DNA from: Propionicimonas sp020161015
GTDB lineage: Bacteria > Actinomycetota > Actinomycetes > Propionibacteriales > Propionibacteriaceae
Length of the DNA stretch: 64,000 nucleotides
Reading direction: 5' to 3'
Assembly: GCF_964266745.1 (NCBI RefSeq)
Contig: NZ_CAXWGX010000028.1
Coordinates: 1-64,000, forward strand
A program made the translations under genes and the position numbers. Under the pieces are notes generated by a model that was not told the origin of the DNA, made no database searches, and saw only the letters and a list, made by a program, of their open reading frames with translations. Positions 7,923-15,774 of this stretch are shown one piece after another; within the stretch, counting starts at the first letter, position 1; each line of letters begins with the position of its first letter.

Positions 7923-8780
7923 ATGACCGAGGAGCTGCCTGCGGAGATCGCCACCCTGGCCGACCGGGTGGGGGTCGCCCTCGGTGAGCCCGAGCGCCTC
8001 GGGGTCGCGTTCTCCGGTGGGGTCGACTCCTCGGTCCTGCTGGCCCTGGCCACCCGGAGCCTCGGCGCCGACCGGACGCTGGCCATCCTCGGGGTGTCCT
8101 CCAGCCTCGCCGCCTCTGAGCGCCGCGCCGCGCACGAGGTGGCCGCGGAGATCGGCGCCCCGCTGGTGGAGCTGCGGACGCACGAGCTGGACCGGCCCGA
8201 GTACCGCGCCAACGGCCCCGACCGGTGCTTCCACTGCAAGACCGAGTTGTTCAGCCGCATCGACGACAGCGTGGCGCGCCGCTACCACCTCACCGCGATC
8301 GCCTACGGCGAGAACGCCGACGACGCGCGGCGTCCGGACCGCCCGGGTTCCGCCGCGGCGACGAACCACCGGGTGCTCCGGCCGCTGGCCGAGGCGGGCC
8401 TGGGCAAGGACGACGTGCGCCGGGTCGCTCGCGCCCTGGGGCTGCGGTCGGCCGACAAGCCCGCAGCACCCTGCCTCGCGTCCCGCATCCCGCACCACGA
8501 GCCCGTGACCGCGGCCAAGCTGCGGCAGGTCGAGGACGCGGAGGAGGTGCTGCACGCCCTGGGCTTCACCGAGGCGCGGGTGCGCCACCACGGCGAGACC
8601 GCGCGCATCGAGGTCCCGCCCGGCGACCTGCTCAGGGCCGTGTCCGAGCCGGCCCGCACCGAACTGGTCCGTGGGGTGCGGGCGGCGGGGTTCCGCTTCG
8701 TGTGCGTCGACCTCGCCGGCGTCCAGTCGGGTGCCTTCACCCTGCCCCTGCTCACGCCGTCGTTGCGCGGCGATGCCTGA
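7923..8780 (+). CDS. larE: Pyridinium-3,5-bisthiocarboxylate synthase (sacrificial sulfur transferase LarE)
   Basis: 285 residues of the PP-loop ATP pyrophosphatase family. LarE adenylates the pyridinium biscarboxylate and supplies sulfur, in the second step of nickel-pincer nucleotide synthesis. The PP-loop SGGVDSS is at 31-37. Cys184 in APCLASR lies where the sacrificial cysteine (Cys176 in L. plantarum) is found, so this looks like the self-sacrificing class, not a [4Fe-4S] variant; CFHCKTE at 102-108 is also conserved in the family. ATG at 7923 was chosen because the PP-loop position then fits. It lies 15 bp after gnd, and its stop overlaps the larB start. Confidence 0.92.
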   Translation: MTEELPAEIATLADRVGVALGEPERLGVAFSGGVDSSVLLALATRSLGADRTLAILGVSSSLAASERRAAHEVAAEIGAPLVELRTHELDRPEYRANGPDRCFHCKTELFSRIDDSVARRYHLTAIAYGENADDARRPDRPGSAAATNHRVLRPLAEAGLGKDDVRRVARALGLRSADKPAAPCLASRIPHHEPVTAAKLRQVEDAEEVLHALGFTEARVRHHGETARIEVPPGDLLRAVSEPARTELVRGVRAAGFRFVCVDLAGVQSGAFTLPLLTPSLRGDA

Positions 8781-9465
8781 GCCCGGCGAGGCGTGGCAGC
8801 CGCCGCCGGAACTCCAGCAGGTGGCCGACCTCGACTTCGACCGGGAACGCCGCCGCGGGTACGCCGAGGCGGTCTACTGCGCGTCGAAGACCGCGGAGCA
8901 GGTGCGCCGCATCGCCGCAGCGGTGGCCGACAGGTCGGCCCGGACCCTCTTCACGCGCGCCACGCCCGAGCACGCGGACGCCGTCCGCAGCGCGCTACCC
9001 GACGCCGCGCACGACGCCGAGTCGGGGCTGCTGTGGTGGCCCCCGGCGATGCCCGAGCCCACGGGTGGCCTGGTGGTCGTGGCCGCCGCGGGCACGTCCG
9101 ACCTGCCGGTGGCACGCGAGGCGGAACTCGCCGCACGCTTCCTCGGACGGCCGACCGAGCTGGTCGTCGACGTGGGCGTCGCCGGGCTGCACCGCATCCT
9201 GCGGCGTCTCGACCTGCTGCGCTCGGCGTCCGCGGTGGTGGTGGTGGCCGGGATGGACGGGGCCCTCCCGAGCGTCGTCGCCGGGCTGGTGTCCGCCCCG
9301 GTGGTGGCCGTGCCCACCTCCGTCGGGTACGGGGCGGCCTTCGAAGGGCTGGCTGCGCTCCTCACGATGCTGAACGCGTGCGCCCCCGGCGTGGCGGTGG
9401 TGAACATCGACAACGGGTACGGCGCCGGGCACCTCGCCGCGCAGATCGCCGCGCCCCGCTCCTAG
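8773..9465 (+). CDS. larB: Pyridinium-3,5-biscarboxylate mononucleotide synthase
   Basis: 230 residues. LarB carboxylates and hydrolyses nicotinic acid adenine dinucleotide in the first committed step of the nickel-pincer cofactor pathway. The N-terminal family motif (DFDRERRRGYAEAVYC) is followed by a PurE-like carboxylase domain, with PTSVGYGAAFEG near 176-187 and the conserved end motif NIDNGYGAGH near 213-222. ATG at 8773 overlaps the last codons of larE, so the two are translationally coupled. It ends 54 bp from the convergent larC. Confidence 0.93.
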   Translation: MPEPGEAWQPPPELQQVADLDFDRERRRGYAEAVYCASKTAEQVRRIAAAVADRSARTLFTRATPEHADAVRSALPDAAHDAESGLLWWPPAMPEPTGGLVVVAAAGTSDLPVAREAELAARFLGRPTELVVDVGVAGLHRILRRLDLLRSASAVVVVAGMDGALPSVVAGLVSAPVVAVPTSVGYGAAFEGLAALLTMLNACAPGVAVVNIDNGYGAGHLAAQIAAPRS

Positions 9466-9519
9466 CCCGGCGGCCGCCGTCTCGGTCGTGCGGGCCGGGC
9501 GGCGCGAGACCCGCGACGT

Positions 9520-10749
9520 TCACTCCGGGCGCCGTGCCCCCGGCAGGAGGCCGGCGGCGGCCGCCGCGGCCTCCGCTGCGGCCATCACCGCGCGCTCGGG
9601 GCGACCGGTCGCCCGGGCGGCCGCCGCCACGTCCTCGAACTCGGGGGTGGCGGTGGCGATGCGTCCGCCGGCCAGGCCCAGCTTGATGCGGACGGGCTGG
9701 CCGAGCACGCTGAGCTGCCGCCACTCCCGCTCCAGGGGACGCTTGGTCGTGGGGGTCTCCCGCAGCCCGAGAGTGGGCACCAGCTCGTAGACGAGGCGTC
9801 CCAGCGGCCCCGCGAGCGCGGGCCGGCAGAGCACCTCGAGGGTGTGCGCGGGCCGTCCCTTCTTCATCAGGATCGGCGTGAGCCAGGCGTCGTCCGCGCC
9901 GGCCTCGAGCAGGGCGGCGAGCACGCCCGGCCACAACCGGGGGTCCAGGTCGTCGACGTTCGCTGCCAGCAGCGTCGCGGCCTGCGCGGCGGGCCCGCCC
10001 CCGGTGAACTCGCCGAGGACCACCCGCACCACGTTCGGGCGGCCGGGGTCGTCCCGCGTCCCTGCGCCGACGCCGACGGCCCGGACGACGCCCGCCGGCA
10101 GCTCCGCCCGGGGCGTGGCCAGGGCGGACACCAGCGCCATGCCGGTCGGGGTCGTCAGCTCCCCGCGTCCGCCGGCGACGACGGGCCAGCCGGTGGCGAG
10201 CTCCAGCACCGCGGGCACAGGGACGGGGATCTGCCCGTGCGCGGCGCGCACCGTGCCGCTGCCGAGAGCGACCGTCCCGCAGCTGAGCCCGGCGAGCCCG
10301 AGGTCATCGACGGCTGCGCAGACCCCGACGATGTCGGCGATGGAGTCCCAGGCCCCGACCTCGTGGAAGTGCACCTCTTCCGGGTCGATGCCGTGCGCGC
10401 GTGCCTCGGCGGCCGCGAGCGCGCCGAACACGGCCAGCGCGGAGGCACGCACCGGCTCGGGCAGGTCGGCGCCCGCGAGCATCGAGCGGATGGTCGACCA
10501 GTGGCGGTGGTGCTGGTCCTCGACGAGCACGACCACGTCCAGCTTGGCGGCGCGCAGGCCGGCGCGCCGGACCTCGCTGAGCTCTAGCCGGACCGTGTCG
10601 GGCAGCACGGCCTCGACGGCGGCGACCACCGCCTCCAGGCGCGCCCCGGCGTCCAGAAGGGCGGCGAGCAGCATGTCGCCGGCCAGGCCGTTGCCGGCGT
10701 CGATCCATGCTGAGAGGCTGGTAACGAGCGGGTTCTTCTGGCTGGTCAC
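9520..10749 (-). CDS. larC: Pyridinium-3,5-bisthiocarboxylic acid mononucleotide nickel insertion protein
   Basis: 409 residues. LarC uses CTP to insert nickel into the pincer nucleotide, completing the LarA cofactor. The diagnostic N-terminal motif is AWIDAGNGLAGDM, followed by VHFHEVGAWDSIADIVG in the middle and the ELTTPTGMAL and LAANVDDLDPRLW segments. It is a single continuous frame, unlike L. plantarum where larC is made by programmed frameshifting. The GTG at 10749 was chosen because the family homology begins a few residues later; the frame upstream is not conserved-looking. It faces larE-larB tail to tail and is divergent from the GPH symporter. Confidence 0.92.
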   Translation of the reverse strand: MTSQKNPLVTSLSAWIDAGNGLAGDMLLAALLDAGARLEAVVAAVEAVLPDTVRLELSEVRRAGLRAAKLDVVVLVEDQHHRHWSTIRSMLAGADLPEPVRASALAVFGALAAAEARAHGIDPEEVHFHEVGAWDSIADIVGVCAAVDDLGLAGLSCGTVALGSGTVRAAHGQIPVPVPAVLELATGWPVVAGGRGELTTPTGMALVSALATPRAELPAGVVRAVGVGAGTRDDPGRPNVVRVVLGEFTGGGPAAQAATLLAANVDDLDPRLWPGVLAALLEAGADDAWLTPILMKKGRPAHTLEVLCRPALAGPLGRLVYELVPTLGLRETPTTKRPLEREWRQLSVLGQPVRIKLGLAGGRIATATPEFEDVAAAARATGRPERAVMAAAEAAAAAAGLLPGARRPE

Positions 10750-10886
10750 GGTGCGATCGTAGGTCGGTCGGTGGCCGGCGGAGGTGCCGGCGAGGAAACA
10801 GGTGGCAACGAATGTCGGCCGGATCAGGGCCGTCCTTACAGTCAAGCCAACCTCGCACGGACAGTGCCTGACTCGAAGGATCTTCA

Positions 10887-12416
10887 ATGACGACGACCGC
10901 TACCTCACCCAGCCACCTGGGTGCACTGGAGAAGCAGCCGGCGACCGCCATCGCAGGCTACGGCCTGGGCGACTTCGCAATGAACCTGGCCTTCTCCATG
11001 ACGACCTCGTTCCTGCTCTACTACCTCACCGACGTCGCCGGCCTGACCGCCGCCGCCGTGGGCACGATGTTCCTGGTCGTCCGTCTGTGGGACGCCTTCA
11101 CCGACCTGTTCGCCGGCCGCATGGTCGACAAGACCATGACCCGGTTCGGCAAGTTCCGCCCGTTCATCCTCTGGTTCGCGGTGCCGGTGCTGTTCCTCAG
11201 CTTCCTGAACTTCAACGTCCCGAGCGAGGGCGTGAAGTGGCTCGGCGTGTTCGAGTGGCAGCTCGATGACGCGGGCAAGCTGCTCTACGCCTACCTGGCC
11301 TACGCGATCCTCGGGCTGGTCTACTCGCTGATCAACATCCCCTACGGCTCGCTGGCCTCCGCGATGACCCAGTCGGTGAACGAGCGTGCCAAGCTCGTCG
11401 CGTCCCGTGCCTTCGGCTCGGCCATCGGCGGCGTCTTCCTCGCCTACGTGGTGGCCCCCCAGATCTCGGCGCTCCAGAAGACCGCGCCGAAGCTGGCCGC
11501 GGACGCCGACGCGGCGGCGAAGGCCGCCTACGAGGCCGCGAAGATCGTGTACCGGCAGAACGTCCAGAACGTGTTCACCGTCACCACGCTGCTGTTCATC
11601 CTGATCGGCTCGGTGGCCTACTTCCTTACCTTCCTGTGGTGCCGTGAGGCCGTCGTCCGCACCACGCCGAAGGTGAGCATCAAGGAAACCTTCGAGACGC
11701 TGCGGCACAACAAGCCGCTGGCCTACCTGTGCGCCGCGAGCTTCTTCTACCTGATCGGGCTGTTCGCCGTGGGCGGCTCGACCGCCTACTACGCCCGCTA
11801 CGTCCTGGGTGACATCGGGCAGACCGCCAACATGGTCCTGGTGAACTCCGGCATCGCGCTGCTGATCACCCCGGTCATCCCGTGGATCATCAAGAAGCTC
11901 GGCAAGAAGACCGTCTTCCAGTGGTGCGGCATCTTCACGATCATCGGCGGCATCGCGCTGGCCTTCGTGCCCAGCGGCGCGATCGCCCTCGCCCTGGTCT
12001 TCCTGGCCGTGAAGGGCATCGGCGCCTCGCTGATCAACACCGTGATGTTCGGCCTCGAGGCCGACACCGTGGAGTTCGGCGAGTGGAAGTCCGGCAAGCG
12101 GTCCGAGGGTGCCACCTACGCGATCTTCTCCTTCACCCGCAAGGTCACCCAGTCGATCGGTGGCGCCGTCGGCGCCTGGGCCCTGGCCATCGGCGGGTAC
12201 CTGTCGGCGTCCGCCAGCAACCCGAACCCCGTCCAGCCGGAGTCGGCGATCTTCGCGATCAAGTTCACGATCGGCATCCTGCCGGCCATCTGCGCGGCGA
12301 TCGCGATGCTGATCTTCTGGAGGTACCCGCTCACCGACAAGCTGTTCGGCAGCATCCGCGACGAGAACGAAGCCCGCAAGATCGCCCTCGCCGCCGAGGC
12401 GGTGCAGAGCGACTGA
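10887..12416 (+). CDS. GPH-family (glycoside-pentoside-hexuronide) cation symporter
   Basis: 509 residues, 12 predicted membrane segments, MFS fold. GAYGLGDFAMNLAFS-like N-terminus, and the cytoplasmic motif DxxxGRMVDKTMTRFGKFRPF at about 72-95 is the GPH hallmark. A helical Ala/Lys-rich insertion near 195-225 is not typical of all members. The family imports beta-glucuronides, melibiose, xylosides and similar sugars with H+ or Na+. Placement beside the uronate genes suggests a glucuronide or hexuronate substrate. The upstream region (10750-10886) holds a GGCAACG half-site near 10804 resembling the module's LacI operator. Confidence 0.85.
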   Translation: MTTTATSPSHLGALEKQPATAIAGYGLGDFAMNLAFSMTTSFLLYYLTDVAGLTAAAVGTMFLVVRLWDAFTDLFAGRMVDKTMTRFGKFRPFILWFAVPVLFLSFLNFNVPSEGVKWLGVFEWQLDDAGKLLYAYLAYAILGLVYSLINIPYGSLASAMTQSVNERAKLVASRAFGSAIGGVFLAYVVAPQISALQKTAPKLAADADAAAKAAYEAAKIVYRQNVQNVFTVTTLLFILIGSVAYFLTFLWCREAVVRTTPKVSIKETFETLRHNKPLAYLCAASFFYLIGLFAVGGSTAYYARYVLGDIGQTANMVLVNSGIALLITPVIPWIIKKLGKKTVFQWCGIFTIIGGIALAFVPSGAIALALVFLAVKGIGASLINTVMFGLEADTVEFGEWKSGKRSEGATYAIFSFTRKVTQSIGGAVGAWALAIGGYLSASASNPNPVQPESAIFAIKFTIGILPAICAAIAMLIFWRYPLTDKLFGSIRDENEARKIALAAEAVQSD

Positions 12417-12459
12417 AGGGCCCCCGCCGCGCGGTAGCCGGGCATCCCGCCCGTTCCTG

Positions 12460-12515
12460 CCCCCGATTGCCACTCGTGCCCCCGGAATTCCGGGGGCACG
12501 AGTGGCAATCGGGGG
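12460..12515. terminator. 56-bp perfect palindrome, possible terminator or REP-like element
   Basis: Every base from 12460 pairs with its mirror to 12515, with an EcoRI-type GAATTC core centred at 12487/12488 and CCCCC/GGGGG ends. It starts 43 bp after the symporter stop, where a transcription terminator would be expected, but there is no T-tract. A perfectly symmetric inverted repeat of this length is unusual for a simple terminator and could also be a mobile REP-type element. Confidence 0.7.
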
Positions 12516-12641
12516 CGAACGCGGGCTGCGGGGTGGGCAGCGCGGGTGGGCGGACGGCGAACGCGGCCGGCGCGGGGACGCGGGCAGCGCGGGTGGGCGT
12601 CGGCGGACTGGGCCGGGTGGGGGTGGGACGACGGGCTGGTC

Positions 12642-13087
12642 GACGGCCTCGGCCAGGTACAGCACCGCGTGATCGGGGTTCACCGGAGCATCCATCAGGC
12701 CGACGGCGGCGAGCGCGGCCCAGCGCCCGGCGAGGTCGAGTAACTCCGTGGCGACCGACGGCACCGGGTGGGCGAGCGCCAGGTGGTCCACCTGATATCC
12801 GTCCGGCCCGATGTGGTGAGCTGTGCGCGGGTGCGCAGCAGCCCGGACGGCGCCGGCTCGACCTCGATCACCATCTGCAGGCGCGCCGATGTCAGGACGG
12901 GCTCCGCGCCGGAGGCCGCCACGGGGACGCCGTCCACCCGCAGCGCGGTGGTGGTGAACGGGGGCGACCAGTCCCGACCGCCACGCGAGCCGCGCAATCC
13001 CGGTCGTCCTGCCCAACCGGTGTGGTGTTCGGGGAGCACGGCGAGGCGGACGGGTTCGTCCACCTGGTCCGGAGGACGGGCGGGCAC
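12642..13087 (-). pseudogene. Relic of a GH36 alpha-galactosidase: N-terminal piece joined to C-terminal end
   Basis: Reading leftward from about 13087, translation gives a GH36 N-terminal signature: VRLAVLPEH, then GWAGRPGLRG and RDWSPPFT. At about 12805-12825 the frame changes, and the next frame continues with DGYQVDHLALAHPVPSVATE and LLDLAGRW, also GH36 N-domain. Directly after GRW (about 12715-12722) comes AALAAVGLMDAPVNPDHAVL, which resembles the extreme C-terminus of these enzymes. Thus roughly 115 N-terminal and 27 C-terminal codons of a roughly 700-codon gene remain; the whole catalytic barrel is missing. It starts about 20 bp after the LacI gene, which probably once shared an operon with it. 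Recognised by eye from family motifs. Confidence 0.7.
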
Positions 13088-13107
13088 GTGGGGCCGAGGT
13101 GATGGTG

Positions 13108-14130
13108 TCAGCCCTCGCGGACTCGCCCCGAGCTGCCGCGGGCGACGAGTTCGCCGGCCCACAGGCGCGGGCCGTCGGGTGCGGGCTCGCCGCCGATCAG
13201 CCCGATCAGCTGCCGGGCGGCCGAGGCGCCCATCTCGGCGGCGGGGGCGGCGACCGTGGTGAGGCTCGGCTCGGACACCTCCGCGCGGACGTCGGCGCTG
13301 CCCAGCGACACCACGGACAGCGCATCGGGGATGGGCAGACCCATGCCGGGGGCGGCCTGGAGCACACCGAGCGCGGCCTCCATGGACAGGCAGACCACCG
13401 CTGTCGGCGGCTCGGTCATGTCCCCCAGCTCGGTGAGGACGTCGCGTCCGACACCGAAGTCGGCCTTCGCGTGGATCACGGAACCGGTCACGTCGTGGGC
13501 CTCGCAGGCCGCGGCGAAGCCCGCCTCGGTGCGGATCGTGGCACCGAAGCCGAGCTGGTTGAGCCGCTCCGGCGCGCTCAGCAGGCAGACCCGTCGATGG
13601 CCCAGCCCGGCGAGGTGCGCCACGGCGAGCTCGGCCGCACCGGCGAAGTCGCGGTCCGCGAACGGGATCTGCGGATCGGGCTGCGCCGTGCGGCCGATCA
13701 GGGCGATCGGCACGCCGGCCTCGCGGAGCGGTTCGATCCGCTCGTCCTCGAGCCGGACCTCCATCAGGATCACGCCGGCAACCAGCCCGGACGCGTGGAG
13801 CGATGCGACCTCGTCGATGTCGCGGTCCGCCGTCGGCCACAGGAGCAGGTGGTGCCCCACGTCGCGGGCGGCCGAGGCGGCCCCGAGCACGTACTCGAGG
13901 TCGGAGTTGGAGATGCCGCGTTCCTGGGTGGGGAAGAGCAGCGCGATGATCGGGCTGGCCCCGCCGGCCAGTGCCGCTGCCAGGAGATGGGGGCGATAGC
14001 CGAGCTGGCGCATCGCGGTGCGCACCCGTTGCTGGGTCGCCGCCGAGATGGGCTTCTTCCCCGACAGGGTGTACGAGACGGTCGCCTCGGACACTCCGGC
14101 CAGCCTGGCGACATCGCGTCGCGTCGCCAT
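13108..14130 (-). CDS. LacI-family transcriptional regulator of the alpha-glucoside module
   Basis: 340 residues: HTH at the very N-terminus (RRDVARLAGVSEATVSYTLS, residues 4-23), hinge near 50, then a sugar-binding-protein-like effector domain. The ATG at 14130 gives the usual start for the family. It is divergent from the CUT1 binding-protein gene at 14353 and upstream of the alpha-galactosidase relic in the same orientation. The likely role is repression of the importer plus alpha-glucosidase operon in response to an alpha-linked oligosaccharide. The candidate operator is the 12-bp palindrome at 14224-14235. Confidence 0.88.
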   Translation of the reverse strand: MATRRDVARLAGVSEATVSYTLSGKKPISAATQQRVRTAMRQLGYRPHLLAAALAGGASPIIALLFPTQERGISNSDLEYVLGAASAARDVGHHLLLWPTADRDIDEVASLHASGLVAGVILMEVRLEDERIEPLREAGVPIALIGRTAQPDPQIPFADRDFAGAAELAVAHLAGLGHRRVCLLSAPERLNQLGFGATIRTEAGFAAACEAHDVTGSVIHAKADFGVGRDVLTELGDMTEPPTAVVCLSMEAALGVLQAAPGMGLPIPDALSVVSLGSADVRAEVSEPSLTTVAAPAAEMGASAARQLIGLIGGEPAPDGPRLWAGELVARGSSGRVREG

Positions 14131-14222
14131 GCGTCCACCTTCCTGAAGAGCCGGGCAGTCGGTGGAGGCCTCGCTCCACCGTGCGCTATTAGATCACCCC
14201 GGAAGTCGTCGTGTCCGATCTA

Positions 14223-14252
14223 TTGACGCGCGTCACCAATCCGTTCTACCCT
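14223..14252 (+). promoter_or_regulatory. Promoter with overlapping LacI-type operator for the CUT1 operon
   Basis: TTGACG at 14223-14228 and TACCCT at 14247-14252 are separated by 18 bp and read as -35 and -10. The perfect palindrome TGACGCGCGTCA (14224-14235) covers the -35 and has the central CG expected of LacI-family sites. Repressor binding here would block polymerase. It lies 100 bp upstream of the binding-protein ATG. Confidence 0.55.
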
Positions 14253-14352
14253 CGTGTCGAGGCCAGCACGCTGAACGGTCATCGGTCCCGAGGGAGGGTC
14301 CGGCGGACCACAGACAGGCCTCCCAGCCGACCACGATCCACAAGGAGTCCAC

Positions 14353-15693
14353 ATGCAAGCGAGCACCCCGCGGCGGCGCTCACGTCTGATCCTGGGCGCA
14401 ACGCTCACCGTGACCGCGGCCCTCACCCTGGCTGCCTGCGCCGGGAGCGCCGGCGCCCCGTCCTCGAGCGGGTCTGCTCCCGCCGGTCCGGTGACCATCA
14501 AGGTCTGGGCCCAGGAGGGCCAGGCCGGCGAGGTCCAGGCGGCCAAGGACGAGGTGGCCGCCTTCAACGCGGCCAACCCGGACATCAAGGCTGAGCTGAC
14601 GCTCGTGCCCCAGGCGACTTACGGCCAGACACTCGCGTCCACCGCCGTGGACGCGCTGCCCGACGTCTACGAGTTCGACGGTGAGACCGCCGCCGCCCTC
14701 AACTACGCGAAGAAGCTCGCTCCGCTCGACGGCCTCGTGTCGGACGCGGTGTTCGCCGCCCAGCTGCCGTCGATCGTCGCGGAGGGCACGATCGACGGCA
14801 AGAAGTACTCGGTCTCCCAGTACGACTCCGGCCTCGCGCTCTACGGCAACAAGGCGATGCTGAAGGCCGCCGGCGTCACCGACATCCCCACGACCATCGA
14901 GCAGGCGTGGACGGCGGACGAGTTCACCACCCTGCTCGGCCAGCTGGCAGCGAAGTCGAAGTCGGGCAAGGCCCTCGACCTCAAGGAGCAGTACGCCGGC
15001 ACGTGGCCCGGTTACGCCTTCACCCCCATCGTGAACTCCGCCGGGCAGCCGCTCGTGCGGGCGGGCAAGGCCGTGGGCGCCCTGAACGCGCCCGAGGTCG
15101 TCGCCGCGATGGCGAAGGTCGCCGGCTGGCGCCAGTACGTCGACCCGAACGCCGACGACAAGGCGTTCACCGAGAAGCGCGTCGCACTGGCCTGGGTCGG
15201 CCACTGGGCCTACCCGGACAACAAGAAGGCGCTGGGCGATGACCTGGTCGTCATCCCGCTGCCCGACTTCGGCAACGGCACGAAGAGCGGCCAGGGCTCC
15301 CACAGCTGGGGATTGGGTGCGGCGTCGGCCAACAAGGAGGCCGGAGCGAAGTTCCTGGAGTTCATCATGCAGGACAAGTGGGTCGACCAGATCACCCAGG
15401 CCAACGGTGCCGTCCCGGGGAACACCTCGGTGCTCAACGCCAGCAAGCTGTACGGCCCCGGAGGCGACCTCTTCCTCTACGGCCAGCAGCTCGCCAAGAC
15501 CTGCGGCTCGGCCGACCCGACGCCGGCGTGCGTGACGGTGCCCCGCACCATCAGCCCTGCCTGGCCGGTGATCAACAAGCAGTTCAGCGACGCCTTCTGG
15601 GCCATCTACGGAGGGGCCGATCCGCAGCGCGAGCTGGACAAGGCCGCCAAGGCCATCGACCAGGACGCCGCCGACAACAACAACTACCAGTAG
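14353..15693 (+). CDS. CUT1 ABC transporter sugar-binding lipoprotein
   Basis: 446 residues, a family-1 extracellular solute-binding protein (MalE-like). Signal peptide with lipobox LTLAAC, Cys29 being the lipidation site, followed by a Ser/Gly/Ala linker. Two-lobed binding domain from about residue 45; GSHSWGLGAASANKEAGAKF near 316 is typical of trehalose/maltose-type binders. RBS AAGGAG sits 8 bp before the ATG. First gene of an operon with two permeases and an alpha-glucosidase. No ATPase gene is present here, so the shared MsiK-type ATPase encoded elsewhere is probably used, as is common in actinobacteria. Confidence 0.9.
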   Translation: MQASTPRRRSRLILGATLTVTAALTLAACAGSAGAPSSSGSAPAGPVTIKVWAQEGQAGEVQAAKDEVAAFNAANPDIKAELTLVPQATYGQTLASTAVDALPDVYEFDGETAAALNYAKKLAPLDGLVSDAVFAAQLPSIVAEGTIDGKKYSVSQYDSGLALYGNKAMLKAAGVTDIPTTIEQAWTADEFTTLLGQLAAKSKSGKALDLKEQYAGTWPGYAFTPIVNSAGQPLVRAGKAVGALNAPEVVAAMAKVAGWRQYVDPNADDKAFTEKRVALAWVGHWAYPDNKKALGDDLVVIPLPDFGNGTKSGQGSHSWGLGAASANKEAGAKFLEFIMQDKWVDQITQANGAVPGNTSVLNASKLYGPGGDLFLYGQQLAKTCGSADPTPACVTVPRTISPAWPVINKQFSDAFWAIYGGADPQRELDKAAKAIDQDAADNNNYQ

Positions 15694-15714
15694 TCCGAAC
15701 CCTCACCCCTACCT

Positions 15715-15752
15715 CCCGGGGGTGGCGCACCTCGCTTCGCGCCACCCCCGGG
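15715..15752 (+). terminator. Stem-loop between binding-protein and permease genes
   Basis: A 14-bp perfect stem (arms 15715-15728 and 15739-15752) with a 10-nt loop lies 22 bp after the binding-protein stop and before the first permease RBS. It has no T-run. Such hairpins commonly protect or attenuate the message so the binding protein is made in excess over the membrane subunits. Confidence 0.65.
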
Positions 15753-15774
15753 GGCAACCTCCAGGAGGCTGGAA

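Noticed and set aside
5259..8591. 1110-codon open frame on the minus strand
   Set aside because: Only the part from 6314 downwards is a LacI protein; the rest is antisense of gnd, larE and the promoter region.
10905..13016. 703-codon minus-strand open frame across the GPH symporter
   Set aside because: Antisense of the symporter for most of its length. Only its first portion, from about 12642 up, has real similarity (the GH36 relic).
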